Below, piece by piece: positions 52,032 through 60,636 of a stretch of 64,000 nucleotides of DNA. The position numbers were made by a program, and so were the translations under genes. The notes beneath the pieces are model-generated. The model worked only from the letters and a program-made list of their open reading frames with translations, did not search any database and was not told the DNA's origin. The stretch covers positions 62,001-126,000 of the forward strand of contig JACOUP010000001.1 in assembly GCA_016177765.1 (NCBI GenBank), given 5' to 3'. Each line of letters opens with the position of its first letter. The stretch's first letter is position 1. This DNA comes from Deltaproteobacteria bacterium (GTDB taxonomy: Bacteria > UBA10199 > JACPAL01 > JACOUP01).

Positions 52032-52313
52032 TTATGACTTGTGGTTCAATGCTGATTTCAACACCTGGCTCGGCCGGAAGGTCAGAACTCTCCTGGCTGA
52101 AATCTCAATCTCCTCACCGGTCTGCGGATTTCGTCCGACCCGAGGCCTCTTCTGCCGGACGACAAAATTGCCGAAGCCGGAAATCTTGATTTTTTCCCCT
52201 TTCTCCAAGGTTTCCTTGATCGTATCGAATACCATTTCGACAATCTCAGCCGACTCTTTTTTCGAAAAGCCGATCTTGGAATAGATCGACTCGATGATTT
52301 CAGCCTTGGTCAT
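52032..52313 (-). CDS. ihfA: Integration host factor alpha-type subunit
   Basis: 93 residues, MTKAEIIESIYSKIGFSKKESAEIVEMVFDTIKETL then KIKISGFGNFVVRQKRPRVGRNPQTGEEIEI and SARRVLTFRPSQVLKSALN. IhfA pairs with IhfB (39292-39588). AAGGAGG precedes the ATG. Follows pheT by 38 bp, with a family-A copy in the gap. Confidence 0.96.
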   Translation of the reverse strand: MTKAEIIESIYSKIGFSKKESAEIVEMVFDTIKETLEKGEKIKISGFGNFVVRQKRPRVGRNPQTGEEIEISARRVLTFRPSQVLKSALNHKS

Positions 52314-52325
52314 AGTCCCCTCCTT

Positions 52326-52338
52326 GGGCGAATCGCCC
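52326..52338. repeat. Family-A mini-palindrome in the pheT-ihfA gap
   Basis: GGGCGAATCGCCC, just above the ihfA ribosome site. Confidence 0.65.
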
Positions 52339-52351
52339 TTTTGTTTAGCAG

Positions 52352-54427
52352 TTAACGAATCTCCGCACCCAATTTGTTTCTGGCCCGATCGATCACCTGT
52401 TGATGAAACCGGTTTACCTCTTCATCCGTCAACGTTCGGTCTTTGGCCAAATACCGCACCCGGTAGGCCAGAGACTTTTTCCCCTCAGGAACGGGTGATT
52501 CACCCATCCCCTTCCCCTGATACAGATCAAAAAGGGTAACCTCTTCCAGGGGACAGGCGGTTGTCTCCAGGGCCTTTTGAATCTCCAGTGCCGGGAGGGT
52601 CCGATCCACCAGAAGACAGATATCCCTTTCAACCCAGGGGAAGCGGGAAACCTCCTGAAACAGCCTCCTTGCAGGAATTGCGGCCACCAGAGGGTCAAGA
52701 TCAAATTCAAAAAGATACGGCTCAAACCGTATCCCCATCTCAGCAATCGTCAAAGGATGGAGGGCCCCCAAAAAACCGATCGTTTGATCCTTTAACCTCA
52801 AGTCGGCAGATTTTCCGGGATGGAGAAAAGATTGAGTCCCCTGTTCATAGGAAACATCGGGCGCCCCGATGGTTTTCAGGAGCGACTCGACAACCCCTTT
52901 GAGTTCTCTGAAATCGACCCTTTGTTTTTCTCCCTCAATCTCGACAGGCATCCGCGGACCGGAAAGAATCCCCGCCACCCGTCTGGTCTCCACCACTTTT
53001 TCCCCCTCTTGAGAAAAAACCTTCTGGCACTCAAAGAGTCGAAGCTCACTATTTTGGTGGCTCTGGTTGTACACCAAGGCCTCTACAATTTGAGGGGTTA
53101 GCATCGGGCGAAGGAGCGAGTCTTCCTGGCTGATCGGATTGGCAATAGAAACCGCCTTTGCCGGAAGCCCCGGATTAAACCGCCGAAGGAGGAGAGGAGA
53201 GACAAAACTGAAAGAAACCGCCTCTGAGAATCCAAGGTTTTTGAGTAATTGACGGATTTCCTTTTCAGCAGGCCGCACGGAGAGAAGATTTCTCTTCTGA
53301 GGTTTTAAGACCGGAAGCGTTGTCGGGATTTTTTCATAGCCATGAAAACGGGCCAGTTCTTCAATGAGATCGGTATCCTCGGTCAGATCCGAACGGTAGG
53401 AAGGGACTTGGAAAGTAGGGGCGCGATTAATCACGCCCTTACAAACTAAACCGAGAGCGGACAGTGATTGCCTGATAGAGGCTGGTTTCAAGTCGGTCCC
53501 CAAATAACGATTCACCCTTTCCGGCGTCAGGGAAATAACACGAGATCGCCTTTTCTGATTTTTGACCTCCCCGGCACCCGCAAGAACCCCCCCTCCCCCG
53601 ATCGCACCAATCAGCTGGACAACACGAGTCAGGGCAAGCGGGATCCCTTCAAAATCAACCCCTCTTTCAAACCGAGTGGAGGAATCGCTGATCAAACCCA
53701 ACCGACGGCTGGCCCGACGGACAGTGGAAGGATTAAAAAAGGCGCTTTCCAGGACAATCGTTGTCGTCGCCTCGGTCACGGAAGATTCCTGACCTCCCAT
53801 CACCCCGGCGATCGCCATCGCCCCTTCCTTGTCCGCAATGACAAGATCCTCGCCAAAGAGTTCTCTCGTCTGGTTGTCCAGTGTGAGGATCGCTTCACCG
53901 CCAACAGCATGCCTCACAATAATAGTCTGCCCACGGATCTTATGATAGTCAAAGGCATGCAGGGGTTGACCCCTTTCCATTAAAACATAGTTGGTGGCAT
54001 CGACAACATTGTTGATCGACCGTATCCCGACCAGGGCCAATCGATCCTTGAGCCAGGAAGGACTCGGGGCTATCCGCACCTTTTCGAGAACGGCATAGGC
54101 ATACCGCGGACAATCTTTCTTGGCGAGAACACGGAGTTGTAAGGGCAGACCCATGTGTCTGCCCTGACAAGAAGGGCGGCCACGCGGGACCGCCCCTACC
54201 CTCTTCAGCGGGACCCCGGTTACCGCCGCAACTTCACGCGCAATCCCCAAAATAGAGAGGCAGTCCCCCCGATTGGGGGTGATCGCTATTTCAAGAATCG
54301 TCTCTTCACCGATTTTCTCCAGAGATTCAATTTCAAAACCGGTAGCGGTCAATCTTTCCGACACCTGTGCCGGATTCCAGCGCAGTGAAGGGACAAATTC
54401 TTTGAGCCAGCTATAGGGTATTTTCAT
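52352..54427 (-). CDS. pheT: Phenylalanyl-tRNA synthetase beta subunit, lacking the tRNA-binding OB domain
   Basis: 691 residues against about 790-800 usually. The beginning MKIPYSWLKEFVP...ERLTATGFEIESL goes directly to EIAITPNRGDCLSILGIAREVA, so the EMAP/TRBD OB fold (about residues 40-150 in E. coli) is absent. The B3/B4, B5, core and C-terminal FDX-ACB domains remain (LFDLYQGKGMGESPVPEGKKSLAYRVRYLAKDRTLTDEEV). Three repeat inserts are in frame: two family-B elements at GRPSCQGRHMGLP, one at CKGVINRAPT, and a family-A copy at GESPVP. Start overlaps the pheS stop (TAATG). Confidence 0.95.
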   Translation of the reverse strand: MKIPYSWLKEFVPSLRWNPAQVSERLTATGFEIESLEKIGEETILEIAITPNRGDCLSILGIAREVAAVTGVPLKRVGAVPRGRPSCQGRHMGLPLQLRVLAKKDCPRYAYAVLEKVRIAPSPSWLKDRLALVGIRSINNVVDATNYVLMERGQPLHAFDYHKIRGQTIIVRHAVGGEAILTLDNQTRELFGEDLVIADKEGAMAIAGVMGGQESSVTEATTTIVLESAFFNPSTVRRASRRLGLISDSSTRFERGVDFEGIPLALTRVVQLIGAIGGGGVLAGAGEVKNQKRRSRVISLTPERVNRYLGTDLKPASIRQSLSALGLVCKGVINRAPTFQVPSYRSDLTEDTDLIEELARFHGYEKIPTTLPVLKPQKRNLLSVRPAEKEIRQLLKNLGFSEAVSFSFVSPLLLRRFNPGLPAKAVSIANPISQEDSLLRPMLTPQIVEALVYNQSHQNSELRLFECQKVFSQEGEKVVETRRVAGILSGPRMPVEIEGEKQRVDFRELKGVVESLLKTIGAPDVSYEQGTQSFLHPGKSADLRLKDQTIGFLGALHPLTIAEMGIRFEPYLFEFDLDPLVAAIPARRLFQEVSRFPWVERDICLLVDRTLPALEIQKALETTACPLEEVTLFDLYQGKGMGESPVPEGKKSLAYRVRYLAKDRTLTDEEVNRFHQQVIDRARNKLGAEIR
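52493..52505. repeat. Family-A mini-palindrome in pheT
   Basis: GGGTGATTCACCC, read as GESP in GKGMGESPVPEGKK in the FDX-ACB domain. Confidence 0.7.
53415..53442. repeat. Family-B palindrome in pheT
   Basis: 28 bp, arms GTAGGGGCGCGATT and AATCACGCCCTTAC (two mismatches), read in frame as CKGVINRAPT in the B5 region (LGLVCKGVINRAPTFQVPSYRSD). Confidence 0.75.
54139..54199. repeat. Two adjacent family-B palindromes in pheT
   Basis: 54139-54168 (arms GTAAGGGCAGACCCA/TGTGTCTGCCCTGAC) and 54171-54199 (GAAGGGCGGCCA...GGACCGCCCCTAC), back to back, encoding about 20 residues (VGAVPRGRPSCQGRHMGLP). Confidence 0.8.
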
Positions 54428-55539
54428 TAAAACTGCCTCAAAAAGCGGATATCGTTTTCAAAAAAGAGCCGGATATCATTGATCCCCAGTTTCAACATCG
54501 CCATCCGCTCAATCCCCATCCCGAAGGCGAAACCACTGATCTTCTTCAGGTCATACCCCACCCTGCGAAATACGGCGGGAGAGACCATCCCGCAACCCAT
54601 CACCTCCAACCACCCACTTTTCTTGCAAACCTTACAGGTACGGGCGGACCTCTGTCCGCCTCTACAAAAAATACAGCCGATATCCACCTCCGCTGAGGGT
54701 TCCGTGAAGGGGAAATAGCTAGGCCGGAATCTCAGCCGGACCGAACGGCCAAAAAATTCATTCAGAAAAAGTGTGAGGATCCCTTTGAGATCCGAAAAAC
54801 GGACCCCTTGATCGACCAACAGACCCTCAACCTGGTGAAACATCGGCGTGTGGGAGGCATCCGAATCCCGGCGATAGACCGCCCCCGGCGCAATCATCTG
54901 GATCGGCGGTTTTTGCCTTTCCATCACATGGATCTGCACCGGAGAGGTGTGGGTTCGGAGTAAGTAGGGTGATCCGTGATCACCCTCTCCCTTTGTCCCT
55001 CTCCCCTCGAGGGAGAGGGTGGCCGAAGGCCGGGTGAGGGGGGCCCCTACATAGAAGGTATCTTGCATATCCCGCGCCGGATGATCGGCAGGGATATTCA
55101 GCGCCTCAAAATTGTAATAATCACTCTCCACCTCCGGTCCTTCATGCACCTGAAAACCGATCCCGACAAAGATCTCCTCCACCTCTTCCATCACCTGACG
55201 CACGGGATGGAGATGACCCCTGGGCAGTCCCCTGCCGGGCAAGGTAATATCGGCCCGTTCCCCTTCTGTTTTACGATCAAGGAGCTGTCCCTTGAGCTGA
55301 TCGAGGAGACGACGACACTCTTCCTCAATTTTCCCCTTGAGACTGTTGGCCATCTGTCCCACCTTCGGACGCTCTTCATTGGTCATCTCCCCCATCCGTC
55401 TGAGAATGGAGGAAAGATGCCCCTTCTTGCCAAGGTAATTCGCCTTGACCTGGAGGATCTCGTTCGGATGGCGCAAGGAAACAATCTCCTCCGCAAATCT
55501 TTTCCCAAGATCCTCAATCTCTGTAATCAGAGAACTCAT
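54427..55539 (-). CDS. pheS: Phenylalanyl-tRNA synthetase alpha subunit
   Basis: 370 residues, 25-30 above usual. Class II motifs: YNFEALNIPADHPARDMQDTFYV, LLRTHTSPVQIHVM, PGAVYRRDSDASHTPMFHQVEGLLVD, CIFC...CKVC, GFAFGMGIERMAML. Two inserts are in frame: about 27 residues after FYVGAPL (TRPSATLSLEGRGTKGEG) from a palindromic element (CCCTCTCCC...GGGAGAGGG), and GGQRSART inside the CxxC...CxxC loop from a family-B element. PheS with PheT forms the heterotetramer that charges tRNA-Phe. Confidence 0.97.
   Translation of the reverse strand: MSSLITEIEDLGKRFAEEIVSLRHPNEILQVKANYLGKKGHLSSILRRMGEMTNEERPKVGQMANSLKGKIEEECRRLLDQLKGQLLDRKTEGERADITLPGRGLPRGHLHPVRQVMEEVEEIFVGIGFQVHEGPEVESDYYNFEALNIPADHPARDMQDTFYVGAPLTRPSATLSLEGRGTKGEGDHGSPYLLRTHTSPVQIHVMERQKPPIQMIAPGAVYRRDSDASHTPMFHQVEGLLVDQGVRFSDLKGILTLFLNEFFGRSVRLRFRPSYFPFTEPSAEVDIGCIFCRGGQRSARTCKVCKKSGWLEVMGCGMVSPAVFRRVGYDLKKISGFAFGMGIERMAMLKLGINDIRLFFENDIRFLRQF
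54638..54665. repeat. Family-B palindrome in pheS
   Basis: 28 bp, arms GTACGGGCGGACCT and CTGTCCGCCTCTAC with mismatches, read as RGGQRSART between the two Cys pairs (CIFC...CKVC). Confidence 0.75.
54980..55041. repeat. Palindromic element (CCCTCTCCC type) in pheS
   Basis: Contains CCCTCTCCC-CTCGA-GGGAGAGGG, GGCCGAAGGCC and outer CACCC...GGGTG. Read in frame as the 27-residue insert APLTRPSATLSLEGRG...DHG. Sequences of this type are frequent interspersed repeats in many bacterial genomes. Confidence 0.7.
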
Positions 55540-55890
55540 TTAAGCGGCCTTCGCTATTTCTACCACCCTGGCAAATCCTGCCGGGTCGCCAATCGCCAGA
55601 TCCGAAAGCATCTTCCGATCAAGAGCAACATTGGCTTTTTTAAGCCTTCCCATCAATTGCGAGTAGGAAAAACCGTGCTCGCGAGCCGCCGCCCCGATTC
55701 GGGTGATCCAGAGACTCCGGAAATCCCGCTTACGGACCTTGCGGTCACGCGTGGCATAGGCCAAGGCCCTTTTGACCTTTTCGGAAGCGGTCCGGATCAA
55801 TCTCCCCTGACCTCCCCGAAAGCCCTTGGCCCTTTTGAGGATCTTGTTCCGACGCCGTCTTGCCTTAAAACCCCTTTTTGCTCGTGCCAT
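55540..55890 (-). CDS. rplT: 50S ribosomal protein L20
   Basis: 116 residues, [24 protein letters not shown]..., ending [21 protein letters not shown]. Typical length and RNA-binding N terminus. Between rpmI and pheS in the infC-rpmI-rplT order. GGAGAGA upstream of the ATG. Confidence 0.98.
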   Translation of the reverse strand: MARAKRGFKARRRRNKILKRAKGFRGGQGRLIRTASEKVKRALAYATRDRKVRKRDFRSLWITRIGAAAREHGFSYSQLMGRLKKANVALDRKMLSDLAIGDPAGFARVVEIAKAA

Positions 55891-55904
55891 AGTTCTCTCC
55901 TTTT

Positions 55905-56102
55905 TTAACCGTACGGTAACAACTGCCTGATCGCCCTGACATCACTCTTGGCCACAAGCGCCCCCTGCTTGAGATGCCGTTTTCTCCCCTTCCTCTTGGA
56001 AGTGAGGATATGCCTCAAGAAGGCTTTTTTCCTTTTGATCTTGCCGCTCTTGGTGAAGCGAAATCTTTTCTTCGCCCCCTTATTTGTTTTTAGTTTCGGC
56101 AT
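55905..56102 (-). CDS. rpmI: 50S ribosomal protein L35
   Basis: 65 residues, [20 protein letters not shown]..., basic, with [29 protein letters not shown] lies upstream of the ATG. Starts 13 nt after infC. Confidence 0.98.
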   Translation of the reverse strand: MPKLKTNKGAKKRFRFTKSGKIKRKKAFLRHILTSKRKGRKRHLKQGALVAKSDVRAIRQLLPYG

Positions 56103-56115
56103 TGCTTCTCCTTTT

Positions 56116-56628
56116 TTATACGTGACCCCCCGGGGCTAAAATCATGATTAAGGCCCGCCCATCCATTTTGGGAGGGACTTCAATCTTGGCCTCCGGCCCT
56201 ATCTCGGTCATAATCCTTTGCATCAGAACACGCCCATGGGAGGTGTAGGTAATCTCCCGTCCCTTGAAAACAACGGTCACCTTCGCCTTATTCCCTTCCT
56301 TCAGGAAACGCTTGATGTGGCGCATCTTGAACTGGAAATCATGCTCGTCCGTTACCGGCCGCATCTTGACTTCCTTCAAATGAACAACCACCTGATGCTT
56401 CTTGGCCTCCTGTTCCTTTTTTTTCAAACGGTACTTGAATTTTCCATAATCAATAATTTTACAGACCGGGGGAACGGCACTTGGAGAAATTTCCACCAAA
56501 TCCAGTCCCTGGTCCGTCGCCAACCGGAGCGCCTCAGGGACACCCAAAACCCCAATCAGTTTTCCATCTTCATCCACAACACGAACTTCTTTTGCTCGAA
56601 TACGTTGGTTGATTCTTAACTCTCGGAT
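56116..56628 (-). CDS. infC: Translation initiation factor IF-3 (ATC start)
   Basis: 170 residues beginning at ATC 56628: (M)[20 protein letters not shown]. Perfect AAGGAGG (56643-56637) lies 8 nt above. The first standard start codon, GTG 56577, would cut away the conserved RINxxIRAxEVRVVD beginning. Rare start codons (AUU, AUC, AUA) are the known device by which IF3 limits its own synthesis. N domain [21 protein letters not shown] domain [25 protein letters not shown]. Heads the infC-rpmI-rplT group after thrS. Confidence 0.95.
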   Translation of the reverse strand: MRELRINQRIRAKEVRVVDEDGKLIGVLGVPEALRLATDQGLDLVEISPSAVPPVCKIIDYGKFKYRLKKKEQEAKKHQVVVHLKEVKMRPVTDEHDFQFKMRHIKRFLKEGNKAKVTVVFKGREITYTSHGRVLMQRIMTEIGPEAKIEVPPKMDGRALIMILAPGGHV

Positions 56629-56652
56629 ATAATCACCTCCTTGGTTTCAAGG

Positions 56653-58398
56653 TTATCTTTTTTCAAAAACTTGCCCATTCACTCTCTTGGCAAAATCTTC
56701 AATGGTCATACTCCCCAAATCCCCATCTTTCTTGCTACGAACACTGACCATCCCCTTTTCCGCCTCCTTGCCACCGATGATCAGCATGTAAGGAACCTTC
56801 TGCACCTCCGCCTCGCGGATCTTTCCCCCCAGTTTCTCGTTGCGAAAATCGGTTTCGACACGAAGCCCGGCCTCCCTCAACGCCGCCAATACTTTTTCGG
56901 CATACGGCACCTGGCCGTCGGTGATCGTGATCAGTACCGCCTGAACCGGCGCCAGCCAGAGGGGAAAGGCTCCGGCATAATGTTCAATCAGGACACCAAA
57001 AAACCGTTCCAGCGACCCCAAAAGGGCCCGATGGACCATGATCGGACGCTCGCGCGCGCCAGTTGGTGAAACGAACTCCATGGCGAAGCGCTCCGGGAGA
57101 TTAAAATCAACTTGAATCGTCGAACATTGCCAGGCCCGTCCCAAGACATCCTTGATCTTGATATCAATCTTCGGGCCGTAAAAGACCCCCTCTCCCGGAT
57201 CAACCTCAAACTTTATCCCCTTTTTAGTCAGCGCCTCGCGGAGCGCCCCCTCGGCATGGGCCCAGTTCTCCTCCGACCCGACATGTTTTTCCGGACGGGT
57301 GGAAAGGTAGATATCAAATTCCTTGAAACCGAAAGAGCCAAGGATGAACAGGGTAAAATCTAAAACCTTGCCGACCTCTTGGGCCAATTGATCGGGACGG
57401 CAAAAAAGATGGGCATCATCCTGCGTGAAACCACGGACACGGAGCAGGCCATGAAGGACACCCGATCGTTCATACCGATAGACGGTCCCCAATTCTGCCC
57501 AACGGAACGGGAGTTCCCGGTAACTCCGCAGTTTCCGTTTGTAAATCTGGATATGAAACGGGCAGTTCATCGGCTTGAGCTGATAATCGGCCCCCTCCAC
57601 CTCCATCGGCGCGTACATATAATCCTTGTAGAAATCGAGGTGGCCGGAGGTTTTCCACAAATCCCGGCGTGCGAGATGGGGTGTAAAGACAATCTCGTAA
57701 CCATTCTTCAGGTGTTCCTCCCGCCAGAAGTCTTCGATGACCTTGCGGATCCGTGCCCCCTTCGGGTGCCAGAGGATTAAGCCCGGCCCCTCTTCCTCCA
57801 TCGTGCTGAAGAGATCCAGTTCACGCCCCAATTTTCGGTGATCCCTCGCCTCGGCTTCTTTCAGGCGATGGAGGTATCCTTCCAGATCTTTTTGGCTCAA
57901 AAAAGCGGTGCCGTAAATCCTTTGGAGCTGTTCCCTCTTTTCATCGCCCCGCCAATAAGCTCCAGCAACTGAGAGAAGTTTGAATGCCTTGATATCTCCT
58001 GTTCGTCCAACATGCGGTCCCTTGCAAAGGTCAATCCAGGGGCCATGCTGGTACAGGGTGATCTTCTCCGCCTCGTTGATCCCTTCAATAATCTCCACCT
58101 TGTACCGTTCCCCCAATTTTTTAAAAAACTCGGTCGCTTCCTTCCGTGAAACCTCTTTGCGCTCGAAGGGGAGATTCGCCTTGATGATCCGCCCCATCTC
58201 CTCTTCGATCTTTTCCAGGTCGGTCGCCGTAAACGGCTTTGAGGCATCAAAATCGTAGAAAAACCCTTCGTCAATCACCGGACCGATCGTCACCTTCGTC
58301 CCCGGAAAAAGCCTCTGCACCGCATCCGCCATGATATGGGCACACGAATGTCTTAATCTCTCCAGCGGATCGTTCTCATGTCCAACTCTACAAACCAT
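56653..58398 (-). CDS. threonyl-tRNA synthetase thrS: Threonyl-tRNA synthetase lacking the TGS domain
   Basis: 581 residues compared with about 640. The protein begins [27 protein letters not shown], so the N-terminal TGS domain is absent while the editing domain ([21 protein letters not shown]) and class II core ([80 protein letters not shown]) and anticodon domain remain. ATG 58398 starts 1 nt after the 3' end of tRNA-Val, so no upstream extension is possible and there is no Shine-Dalgarno. Followed by infC. Confidence 0.95.
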   Translation of the reverse strand: [581 protein letters not shown]

Positions 58399-58399
58399 G

Positions 58400-58473
58400 T
58401 GGGCGCGACAGGGTTCGAACCTGTGACCCCTTCCATGTCAAGGAAGTACTCTGACCAACTGAGCTACGCGCCC
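58400..58473 (-). tRNA. tRNA-Val (GAC)
   Basis: Acceptor GGGCGCG/CGCGCCC, anticodon CTTCC-TTGACAT-GGAAG, T arm ACAGG-TTCGAAC-CCTGT. CCA not encoded. thrS ATG begins 2 nt further on. Confidence 0.95.
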
Positions 58474-58578
58474 TAACATCTAACTCATTGAAACGCCTAG
58501 CAATATTAATAAGCCCTGTCAATAAATAAAGGAGAATTTGGTGAACAGTTAAAGTAGAGATTTAAGGAAGGCTGTTTT

Positions 58579-59832
58579 TTAGTTGTTCCCAAGCTTAAAC
58601 AATTTCTTCACGACCTCCGCGGAGAACGATATCTCCTGCTCTTCCTCCTTGAGGCCGGTGATCGGTTCATGCAGGATCTTGCTGACAATCGCCCGGGTGC
58701 AGGATTCCAGCGCCTCTTTGGCCTCAGGACCAAGATTGGAAAACGAGGCGAGCGTCTTTTGAATTTCAGCCTCACGGATCGCCTCTATTTTTTTGGAAAG
58801 CTCTTTGATCGTCGGGGCAACATCCCTCGTCTGAAGATATTTCTCAAAGGCGGCAACCTCATTCTCAATAATCTCCTCCCCCTTTTTGGCCTCCTTCGCC
58901 CTTTCGGCCAACCCCTCTTCCACAACCCCTTTCAAATCATCCATGTCATAGAGATAGACGTTCGGGATCTTATTCACCCCCGGATCAATATTTCGCGGCA
59001 CCGCAATATCAATCAGAAAGAGCGGACTGTTCTGCCGTTCGGCCATGGCGAGGGCCACTATTTTAGAATCAAGAAAGGGGGAAGAAACCGAGGTGGAGGT
59101 CATGATGATATCAAAAAGAGAGAGATTTTGACACAGAGATTCAAACGGGAGGGTCGCGGCATGAAACCGTTCGGCCAATGCCTTTGCCTTTTCCTCCGTT
59201 CGATTGCTGATTGTCAGATGACAGACCTTTCTCGCCAGAAAATGTTCCGCCGCCAGTTCCGCCATCTCTCCGGCCCCGACGAGCAGGATCTTTTTTTCCC
59301 GCAGAGAACCGAAGATTTTTTCCGCGAGGTTCACCGCCGCATAACTGACCGAAACCGGGTGCAGGGAGATCTCCGTTTCATTCCTCACCCTTTTGGCCGT
59401 CCGGAGGGCGCTATGAGTGAGCTTGTTCACGAAGGGACCCGTCGCGTGCACGGAAGTCGCCTGACTGTAGGCCTCCTTCACCTGTCCTGTAATCTGCGGC
59501 TCCCCAACGACCATTGAATCGAGACTGGAGGTCACACGAAAAAAATGCCGGATCGCCTCCTCATCCCTCTTCCGGTAAAGCACTTTTTCCGGGTTGGGAA
59601 GAGACGACCTTTCATGAAAAAACTTGAAAGCCAGCTGTTCAGCGCAATGCGGATCCGAAGAAACGAGATAAAGCTCGACCCGGTTGCAGGTGGACAGCAA
59701 AAACGCCTCAGTTAACTCCTGGTTTTTCAAGAGTGCCGAAAGGATCTGGCCGATCTCTTCGGGAGGGATCGCAAATTTCTCCCTTAGTTCCAGAGAGGCG
59801 GTCTTATGGGAGAGTCCAACAACCAAAAACAT
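58579..59832 (-). CDS. hemA: Glutamyl-tRNA reductase
   Basis: 417 residues from ATG 59832 (MFLVVGLSHKTASLELREKFA), overlapping the ccsA stop. The frame back to 59985 is ignored. Catalytic Cys C49 in STCNRVELYL, GEPQITGQVKEAYSQA, NADPH motif VGAGEMAELAAEH. First step of tetrapyrrole synthesis by the C5 pathway. Third gene of cysG(N)-ccsA-hemA; a hemC gene does not follow, as tRNA-Val comes next. Confidence 0.97.
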   Translation of the reverse strand: MFLVVGLSHKTASLELREKFAIPPEEIGQILSALLKNQELTEAFLLSTCNRVELYLVSSDPHCAEQLAFKFFHERSSLPNPEKVLYRKRDEEAIRHFFRVTSSLDSMVVGEPQITGQVKEAYSQATSVHATGPFVNKLTHSALRTAKRVRNETEISLHPVSVSYAAVNLAEKIFGSLREKKILLVGAGEMAELAAEHFLARKVCHLTISNRTEEKAKALAERFHAATLPFESLCQNLSLFDIIMTSTSVSSPFLDSKIVALAMAERQNSPLFLIDIAVPRNIDPGVNKIPNVYLYDMDDLKGVVEEGLAERAKEAKKGEEIIENEVAAFEKYLQTRDVAPTIKELSKKIEAIREAEIQKTLASFSNLGPEAKEALESCTRAIVSKILHEPITGLKEEEQEISFSAEVVKKLFKLGNN

Positions 59833-60635
59833 CAGTTCACCCCATGCTTGAAGCCGAGAAAGGTCAGCGCAATCACCGCGACACCCAACAAGGAAAGAAA
59901 AAGTGCGCGACGTCCCCGCCAGCGGGAACGGCTGTGAAGATTTAAGAAAGCCAGATAGACGATCCAGGCGATCCAGGCCCCCCACTGTTTTTGGTCCCCC
60001 ATAAAAAAAGAACCGAGGACCTCCCTGGGTGAATCACCCTTGGAGAGTCCAAAGCCGGCGAGGATCCCCAACGTGAGGAGTCCGAAACCGATCGCCGAGG
60101 TCCGGCTATGCATCTGGTCCAAGGCCTCCAGCGAAGGGAGACGAAGATACGGCGCCTTTTGATTTTTAAGCCTCGCCTGCTGAAGGACAAAGGCGGTCGC
60201 CATGCCGAGGCCGAGAAGAAAGAGGGAAAAGGCCAAAAACATGGCTATGAGGTGGGCCAACGCCCAGGGGCTCTTCAAGACAGTGGCGCTGAAACGGTAC
60301 GCCTCCTGATCCAAAAGGGAGATCAGGTAGAAAAGGAGCGCCGTCGGGATAAAAAGCGGCCCGGCCGCCTCCAACCGGAGTTTTCGTGAAAAAACAAGGA
60401 AGAAAAGCAAGATCACCCAGGAAACAAAATGGAGGGAGTAATTGGCGGAGACAAAAAACGGGTACTGGTTGCGGAACAGGTAATAAAAAAGAAGCAGCGT
60501 GTGGAGCAAGAAGCCGATGGCGAGTATTCGGTAGGCGACGCGGTTAAAATTTTTCTTAAAGATATACTGAAAAAGATAAACCAGGGTCGCCCCCAGATAA
60601 AAGGTCATCACGCCAAGGATGCAGGACAGATGCAT
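59832..60635 (-). CDS. ccsA: Cytochrome c assembly protein CcsA/HemX-like
   Basis: 267 residues with eight membrane helices. HemX/CcsA pattern: FVSANYSLHFVSWVILLFFLVF, LIAMFLAFSLFLLGLGMATAFVLQQARLK, MHSRTSAIGFGLLTLGILAGFG, and WGAWIAWIVYLAFLNLHSR. Predicted to act in haem handling for cytochrome c or in regulating HemA. A family-A copy adds GDSPR in GFGLSKGDSPREVLG, in a loop between helices. Starts 1 nt after the cysG(N) stop and overlaps hemA. Confidence 0.92.
   Translation of the reverse strand: MHLSCILGVMTFYLGATLVYLFQYIFKKNFNRVAYRILAIGFLLHTLLLFYYLFRNQYPFFVSANYSLHFVSWVILLFFLVFSRKLRLEAAGPLFIPTALLFYLISLLDQEAYRFSATVLKSPWALAHLIAMFLAFSLFLLGLGMATAFVLQQARLKNQKAPYLRLPSLEALDQMHSRTSAIGFGLLTLGILAGFGLSKGDSPREVLGSFFMGDQKQWGAWIAWIVYLAFLNLHSRSRWRGRRALFLSLLGVAVIALTFLGFKHGVN
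60027..60039. repeat. Family-A mini-palindrome in ccsA
   Basis: GGGTGAATCACCC, read as GDSP in LSKGDSPREVLG between membrane helices. Confidence 0.75.
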
Positions 60636-60636
60636 G

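Noticed and set aside
58480-58578. Possible small gene between tRNA-Val and hemA
   Set aside because: A/T-rich, with no open frame of useful length and no ribosome site.
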